DNA of 11,619 bases from CAZXPG01 sp964643145 (GTDB lineage Bacteria; Pseudomonadota; Alphaproteobacteria; Rickettsiales; Arcanibacteraceae), in the NCBI GenBank assembly GCA_964643145.1, contig CAZXPG010000055.1:1-11619 (forward strand), written 5' to 3'. Each line of letters begins with the position of its first letter. Position 1 is the stretch's first letter. Below, in pieces: positions 8,229 through 11,619 of this stretch. The position numbers and the translations under genes are program-made. The notes below the pieces were generated by a model that did no database searches, was not told the DNA's origin, and worked only from the letters and a program-made list of their open reading frames with translations.

Positions 8229-8477
8229 ATGTCTACATCCAATAAGCTTGCCATTGCTGCCCTAACTGGTCTGTTTGCAACCAGCATGTTAGCAGCCAGC
8301 CCCTCTTTTGCCAGTGAAGGCGAAGCAAAAAATGGCTGCAAAGGCAAAGAAGTAGTGCAGGAAAAAGCAAGCTGCAAAACCGCTGATGCCACCCACGAAA
8401 AGAACTCCTGCAAAGCTGCGGAAAAAGACGAGAAAAACAGCTGCAAAGGAAAAGACGCTGAAGGCAGCAAAAAATAA
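8229..8477 (+). CDS. bufA: Bufferin-type periplasmic metallophore precursor (Cys-Lys repeat peptide)
   Basis: An 82-aa secreted peptide. Residues 1-28 are a Sec signal peptide (basic start, LAIAALTGLFATSMLAA core, SFA|SE cleavage). The mature part is Lys/Glu/Ala-rich and holds four cysteines, at 37, 49, 61 and 72, each in a C-K-[GAT] motif (NGCKGK, ASCKTA, NSCKAA, NSCKGK) at 11-12 residue spacing. Peptides of this kind next to an MNIO (DUF692) gene are substrates whose cysteines are converted to copper-binding heterocycles (bufferins; HvfA in Haemophilus and Legionella), protecting the envelope from copper. It is not of the DUF2282 (BufA1) type; the CKG-rich pattern fits the other precursor type. 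AGGAGA at 8217-8222, 6 bases before the ATG, is a strong ribosome site. The modifying enzyme follows after a hairpin. The precursor role is inferred from signal peptide, cysteine spacing and neighbour. Confidence 0.82.
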   Translation: MSTSNKLAIAALTGLFATSMLAASPSFASEGEAKNGCKGKEVVQEKASCKTADATHEKNSCKAAEKDEKNSCKGKDAEGSKK

Positions 8478-8489
8478 TCCTATACATGT

Positions 8490-8515
8490 AAAGGCGAGGC
8501 ACCAACCTCGCCTTT
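8490..8515 (+). terminator. Hairpin between bufA and the fused modification gene
   Basis: AAAGGCGAGG (8490-8499) and CCTCGCCTTT (8506-8515) pair perfectly over a CACCAA loop, 12 bases after the bufA stop. The three T residues end the stem and no longer U-run follows. It looks like a leaky terminator or a 3'-end stabiliser that would keep the small precursor mRNA abundant while the enzyme gene is read at a lower level. Confidence 0.65.
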
Positions 8516-8542
8516 ATCCTCCCAAAAAATGCAACGCTTTTG

Positions 8543-10195
8543 ATGCACACTACACCATTATTACCATACCATCCTTTTGGCCTTGGGCTGCGCAACAGGC
8601 ATTATTCCTATATTATGGAGCATAGCCCAGCCGTTGGTTGGTTTGAAGTGATTTCTGAAAACTTCATGGACACGGATGGCAAAGCAAAACGCAACCTTCT
8701 TGCTGTCCGAGAGCGTTACCCGATTGCCATGCATGGCGTATCACTGTCGATTGGCACTGTCGACCCCTGTAATTCCGACTATTTACGAAAACTCAAGCAA
8801 TGTATAGGCTGGCTCAACCCTCTCTGGGTATCAGATCATTTATGTTGGACGGGAGTAGCGCACAAAAACACCCATGACCTTCTGCCCCTGCCCTATACGG
8901 AAGAAGCTTTAACCCATATCATCCAACGCATCAAGCAGGTGCAAGACTATCTGGAGCAACCCATTGCGCTAGAAAACCCTTCTACCTATCTTACTTTTAA
9001 CCACTCCACCCTGACAGAAGCGGCATTTATTGCCCAGATGGTGGAAGAATCGGGGTGTAAGTTGTTGCTTGATATCAACAATGTATATGTTACCTGCTAT
9101 AACCACCAACTCAACCCCCAACATTATATTGATACACTGCCGCTAGATGCTGTTATGCAGGTGCATCTATCAGGGCATAGCAATAAGGGCAGCCATATTA
9201 TTGATACCCATAATAGCCCAGTGATTGATGAGGTATGGAACCTCTATAAATACATGGTACATAAAGCGGGGAGAACCCCTTATACGATGGTAGAGTGGGA
9301 TGATAATATCCCTGATTTCCCCGTGCTTTATCAGGAAATGGAAAAAGCCAGAATGGCAGCAAATGCCGCTGAGAGTTATGTTTTACCCGTCATGCCAAAT
9401 GACGCGCCGCACCATACTGTTCGTAGCGATTCTTTATCAGACATCCAGCATATTATGCAGGACGCAATTATGGGCGGTAATATTGCAAAAAGCACACCAG
9501 ATGAATGGATCACGGCTAAGGTGCATTTTTCACCTGAACAGCAGCTTAATGTATATATCAATGGCTACCGCTACCGGCTATATGACAGTATTGCCGAAGA
9601 TTATCCCGTGCTCAGAACCTATATGGGCGCAGCCTCGTTTGAAGCACTGCTTTGGGCCTTTATTGCCAATAATCCACCAGAACATTTCAATATTGCCCGC
9701 TACCCCGCTAAACTACCAGAGTTTATAGCACATTACCTGCCTGGTGACAGTGTCGTCCATGAACTCTGCCAGCTTGAAACCAGCATTGCTCAACTCGCTG
9801 ATGCCAGAGAAACAGAGGCCTTAACGCCAACCCATATCGCAGGGATGACAGCGGAAAGGCTGCTAGCATCGCGACTTTACCCACGCAATGCTCTCAATCT
9901 ATACCATTTCTCTCATGATATTAATAGCTACTATCAATCAGTGATGGATGATAGGCTCCTGGAATTACCAGTTAAAACCAACTGTTATCTTGCTGTTTTC
10001 AGGCATGAAGACATCATCTGGCGTATGGCGCTGGCAGAAAAAGAATATGCGCTCTTGCACAGGATATGCAGCGGCATGACCGTTGGCGAGGCCTTGGAAG
10101 GCATCCCAGAATCAGCCGCAATACAGCTTTCCCAATGGTTTTCACGCTGGATGCATAATGGCTTACTTGCCACTCCTCCAACGAGCAGGAAATAG
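8543..10195 (+). CDS. bufBC: Fused MNIO (DUF692, BufB/HvfB) - DUF2063 (BufC/HvfC) bufferin maturation protein
   Basis: Residue numbers count from the TTG at 8540; the ATG at 8543 (residue 2) is preferred because it begins the usual short lead into HPFGLGLRNRHY. Residues about 6-280 are an MNIO (DUF692) TIM barrel, a multinuclear non-heme iron oxidase: MHGVSLSIG (64-72), SDHLCW (98-103), ENPSTYL (145-151), LLDINNVYV (176-184), QVHLSGHS (207-214), DTHNSPV (222-228) and EWDDNIP (252-258) carry the expected His, Asp and Glu metal ligands. A short linker (about 281-298) leads to a DUF2063/HvfC-type domain (about 299-545: YRLYDSIAEDYPVL at 345-358, NIARYPAKLPEFI at 384-396), which recognises the precursor in Hvf and bufferin systems. 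The two are normally separate adjacent genes. Both halves look complete and no stop or frameshift lies between them. No clear Shine-Dalgarno sequence precedes the start. A four-codon frame (MQRF, 8529-8543) ends in TGATG overlapping the ATG and might couple translation. No DoxX (BufD) gene is seen. Confidence 0.9.
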   Translation: MHTTPLLPYHPFGLGLRNRHYSYIMEHSPAVGWFEVISENFMDTDGKAKRNLLAVRERYPIAMHGVSLSIGTVDPCNSDYLRKLKQCIGWLNPLWVSDHLCWTGVAHKNTHDLLPLPYTEEALTHIIQRIKQVQDYLEQPIALENPSTYLTFNHSTLTEAAFIAQMVEESGCKLLLDINNVYVTCYNHQLNPQHYIDTLPLDAVMQVHLSGHSNKGSHIIDTHNSPVIDEVWNLYKYMVHKAGRTPYTMVEWDDNIPDFPVLYQEMEKARMAANAAESYVLPVMPNDAPHHTVRSDSLSDIQHIMQDAIMGGNIAKSTPDEWITAKVHFSPEQQLNVYINGYRYRLYDSIAEDYPVLRTYMGAASFEALLWAFIANNPPEHFNIARYPAKLPEFIAHYLPGDSVVHELCQLETSIAQLADARETEALTPTHIAGMTAERLLASRLYPRNALNLYHFSHDINSYYQSVMDDRLLELPVKTNCYLAVFRHEDIIWRMALAEKEYALLHRICSGMTVGEALEGIPESAAIQLSQWFSRWMHNGLLATPPTSRK

Positions 10196-10217
10196 CCAGG
10201 CAGCCAATAATCTTATT

Positions 10218-10262
10218 TAACCTCAGTTTTGGATAAGCACGGCTTTCCAAAACTGAGGTTTA
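10218..10262. repeat. 45-bp palindromic element, copy 2 (degenerate right arm)
   Basis: The left arm starting TAACCTCAG is intact. The loop is ACG instead of AAA, the right arm has lost one A (GCTTTCC for GCTTATCC) and gained a T before its TA end. It starts 22 bases after the stop of the fused maturation gene and could serve as its transcription end. Its TAA on the minus strand ends the 61-aa minus-strand frame. Confidence 0.85.
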
Positions 10263-10445
10263 TTTAGGAATATCTAGCAGCAGCGGAATATTCAGTGTAT
10301 TAATAAGGTTATTGCCTTTCTCACCGATAGTATTTAGAAAATTGAAAAAGTTGTTCTCATTAAAAGGCGTACCAAAAATGGTATTATAGGGAGGAGCGAT
10401 ATAGGAGTTGTGGGGCGGTTCTTTTGCAACAATAAACTTATACAT
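10260..10445 (-). CDS. Small hypothetical protein (61 aa), uncertain
   Basis: An open frame from ATG at 10445 with AAGAG 6 bases upstream as a modest ribosome site. The product is Asn/Phe/Pro-rich (NSYIAPPYNTIFGTPF, then NENNFFNF), has no signal peptide or clear membrane helix and matches no family I know. Its TAA stop is formed by the edge of palindrome copy 2, so the frame may originally have been longer. It is the only frame of note in the 10263-10634 gap on either strand and may be non-coding. Confidence 0.3.
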   Translation of the reverse strand: MYKFIVAKEPPHNSYIAPPYNTIFGTPFNENNFFNFLNTIGEKGNNLINTLNIPLLLDIPK

Positions 10446-10495
10446 AATAGGCTCTTAAACATACCGCAATTTGAACAGCCACAATGGCAACCCCA

Positions 10496-10514
10496 AGTAA
10501 TGATTATCATATTA
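10496..10514. promoter_or_regulatory. Fur-family (Fur/Zur-like) operator candidate
   Basis: Read on the minus strand, 14 of 19 bases agree with the classical Fur box (GATAATGATAATCATTATC), including an unbroken GATAATCATTA. The overlapping minus-strand TGTTATAATAT (10508-10518) equals the first half of the enterobacterial Zur box. A wider inverted repeat, TAATGATT (10498-10505) and AATCATTA (10521-10528), encloses the site. It lies between the 61-aa frame and the cation transporter. Which regulator binds cannot be decided by eye. Confidence 0.4.
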
Positions 10515-10532
10515 TAACACAATCATTATAAA
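10504..10532 (+). promoter_or_regulatory. Promoter candidate of the cation transporter
   Basis: TTATCA (10504-10509), 17 bases, then TATAAA (10527-10532). The -35 box lies within the Fur-like site, so binding there would block it. The predicted start near 10539 leaves a leader of about 95 bases that contains palindrome copy 3. Confidence 0.4.
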
Positions 10533-10546
10533 GAGGCCATTCTATT

Positions 10547-10591
10547 TAACCTCAGTTTTGGATAAGCAAAGCTTATCCAAAACTGAGGTTA
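10547..10591. repeat. 45-bp palindromic element, copy 3 (intact)
   Basis: Identical to copy 1: 21-base arms (10547-10567 and 10571-10591), AAA loop and TA ends. It lies between the likely promoter and the ribosome site of the cation transporter, so in the mRNA it would form a 21-bp hairpin about 35 bases before the Shine-Dalgarno sequence. Confidence 0.9.
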
Positions 10592-10634
10592 TTTATCCCC
10601 CCTAGATCCTCCGTTAACCAGAAGTGGAGAAGAC

Positions 10635-11543
10635 ATGCACTCAGACCATCACCACCACCATACCGTTACAACCGAAGGATATGGACATGTATTTATAATA
10701 GGAATTCTACTCAATAGTGTATTTATTACGGCTGAAATCATCTATGGCCTGCTAGCCAATTCGCTGGCACTGCTTGCCGATGCCGGACATAACGCTAGTG
10801 ATGTGCTGGGGCTTTTTCTTGCCTGGGGGGCGATAGTGCTAGCCAAACGTAAAGCGAGTGAACGCTACACCTATGGGCTGCAAAGCTCTTCTATCCTTGC
10901 GGCACTCGCCAATGCCGTATTGCTGCTTGTGGCCTGTGGCGGAATTGCATGGGAGGCAATACAACGCTTCTCCCAACCAGAAATAACCGCAAGTTCTACG
11001 GTGATGGCAGTAGCAGGAATAGGGATTGTGGTAAATGGTATCACTGCCTGGCTCTTTATGGCAGGAAGTAACAGCGATCTTAATATACGCGGAGCCTTCC
11101 TGCATATGGCTGCCGATGCCGCCATATCGCTAGGAGTCGTGTTATCAGGGGCAGCAATGCAACAGACAGGCTGGCTATGGCTTGACTCTGCTATAAGCCT
11201 TACTATTGCCCTGATTATTATCATTACCACCTGGGGATTATTGAAGGACGCGATTGGCCTGGCATTACACGCCGTGCCTAAACATATTAATATTGCTGAA
11301 GTCCGGCACTATTTGGCCTCACATGATGGGGTAAACGATGTACATGACCTACATATATGGGCAATGAGTACCAATGAAACCGCACTTTCCGCCCATCTAC
11401 TGATGTCAAGGAGCAATGCAGGAGATAAGTTCCTGCACCAGCTTGCCGATGAATTAGAAGAACGGTTTCATATAGGCCATAGCACGATTCAGATTGAACA
11501 TGGTAGCGTCAATGATACATGCAAACTTGCTGGGTTACATTAA
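10635..11543 (+). CDS. Cation diffusion facilitator, probable zinc exporter (ZitB/CzcD type)
   Basis: A 302-aa inner-membrane proton antiporter that exports Zn2+ and perhaps Co2+, Cd2+ or Ni2+ from the cytoplasm. The N-terminus is a metal-binding histidine run (HSDHHHHH, 2-9). Six membrane helices are expected from about 18 to 205. The metal site is formed by D49 with HNASD (His52, Asp56) in helix 2 and HMAAD (His157, Asp161) in helix 5; His/Asp pairs of this type favour zinc. Residues 212-302 form the cytoplasmic ferredoxin-like domain (VHDLHIWAMS, HSTIQIEH). GGAGA (10626-10630) lies 4 bases before the ATG. The TAA stop is the first three bases of palindrome copy 4, so a few native C-terminal residues may have been replaced, although the fold is complete. 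Substrate is inferred from family and histidine run. Confidence 0.95.
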   Translation: MHSDHHHHHTVTTEGYGHVFIIGILLNSVFITAEIIYGLLANSLALLADAGHNASDVLGLFLAWGAIVLAKRKASERYTYGLQSSSILAALANAVLLLVACGGIAWEAIQRFSQPEITASSTVMAVAGIGIVVNGITAWLFMAGSNSDLNIRGAFLHMAADAAISLGVVLSGAAMQQTGWLWLDSAISLTIALIIIITTWGLLKDAIGLALHAVPKHINIAEVRHYLASHDGVNDVHDLHIWAMSTNETALSAHLLMSRSNAGDKFLHQLADELEERFHIGHSTIQIEHGSVNDTCKLAGLH

Positions 11544-11587
11544 CCTCAGTTTTGGATAAGCAAAGCTTATCCAAAACTGGCATGTTA
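11541..11587. repeat. 45-bp palindromic element, copy 4 (right end degenerate)
   Basis: The left arm and loop equal copies 1 and 3. The right arm matches up to AAAACTG, then reads GCATGTTA instead of AGGTTA. Its first TAA is the stop codon of the cation transporter, and it probably also ends that transcript. The remaining bases to the window end (11588-11619) are AT-rich and hold an imperfect CAAAAA/TTTTTG inverted repeat cut by the edge. Confidence 0.85.
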
Positions 11588-11619
11588 TTGAAAAATAATG
11601 TCAAAAAGCGTCGTTTTTG

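Noticed and set aside
8168..8595. Minus-strand frames opposite the metallophore precursor
   Set aside because: They are leucine/serine/phenylalanine-rich mirror images of the Lys/Ala-rich coding strand, without a ribosome site or family likeness.
9300..9728. Second frame (142 codons) inside the fused maturation gene
   Set aside because: It is an out-of-frame overlap with the DUF692/DUF2063 coding sequence and has no ribosome site or family likeness.
3494..11587. CRISPR-like interpretation of the repeated palindrome
   Set aside because: The copies are dispersed over 8 kb among genes, not spaced by short unique spacers, and no cas gene is present.
11602..11619. CAAAAA/TTTTTG inverted repeat at the window end as a terminator
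   Set aside because: The stem is short and AT-rich, and the structure is cut by the window edge.

Overview
The window looks like chromosomal DNA of a mid-GC alphaproteobacterium. The evidence is a proteobacterial UbiG, an alphaproteobacterial-type LysC divergent from it, and a bufferin/Hvf-type metallophore locus. The genus cannot be fixed from the sequence. No rRNA, tRNA or CRISPR array was seen.

Left part (1-2722) is decaying accessory DNA on the minus strand. It holds a class D (OXA-type) beta-lactamase gene that loses its C-terminal third, KTG box included. Next is a secreted RTX/FG-GAP protein gene broken by a frameshift near 1950 and beheaded by the remnant of an IS630-type element (about 2559-2722). 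Only about 31 N-terminal transposase codons survive, joined directly to a terminal-repeat end.

Middle part (2733-8081) is core metabolism with an insert. ubiG (minus) and lysC plus an FMN-dependent 2-nitropropane dioxygenase-like gene (plus) flank two unrecognised plus-strand genes (3638-5740). These two encode related proteins built on a helical module of about 100 residues, once in the small protein and four times in the large one. lysC seems to be read as a leaderless mRNA.

Right part (8146-11543) is a metal-handling region. A secreted precursor peptide with four evenly spaced Cys-Lys motifs is followed by one long gene that fuses the MNIO (DUF692) modifying enzyme to its DUF2063/HvfC-type partner. 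A 10-bp hairpin between them probably sets their ratio. A cation diffusion facilitator follows, with a Fur-family-like operator overlapping its likely -35 box.

Four copies of a 45-bp near-perfect palindrome (two 21-base arms, 3-base loop, TA at both ends) lie between genes at 3494, 10218, 10547 and 11541. Their outer nine bases match the end of the IS630 remnant, so they look like minimal non-autonomous elements of that family. Two copies supply the stop codon of a neighbouring reading frame and one lies in the probable 5' leader of the cation transporter.
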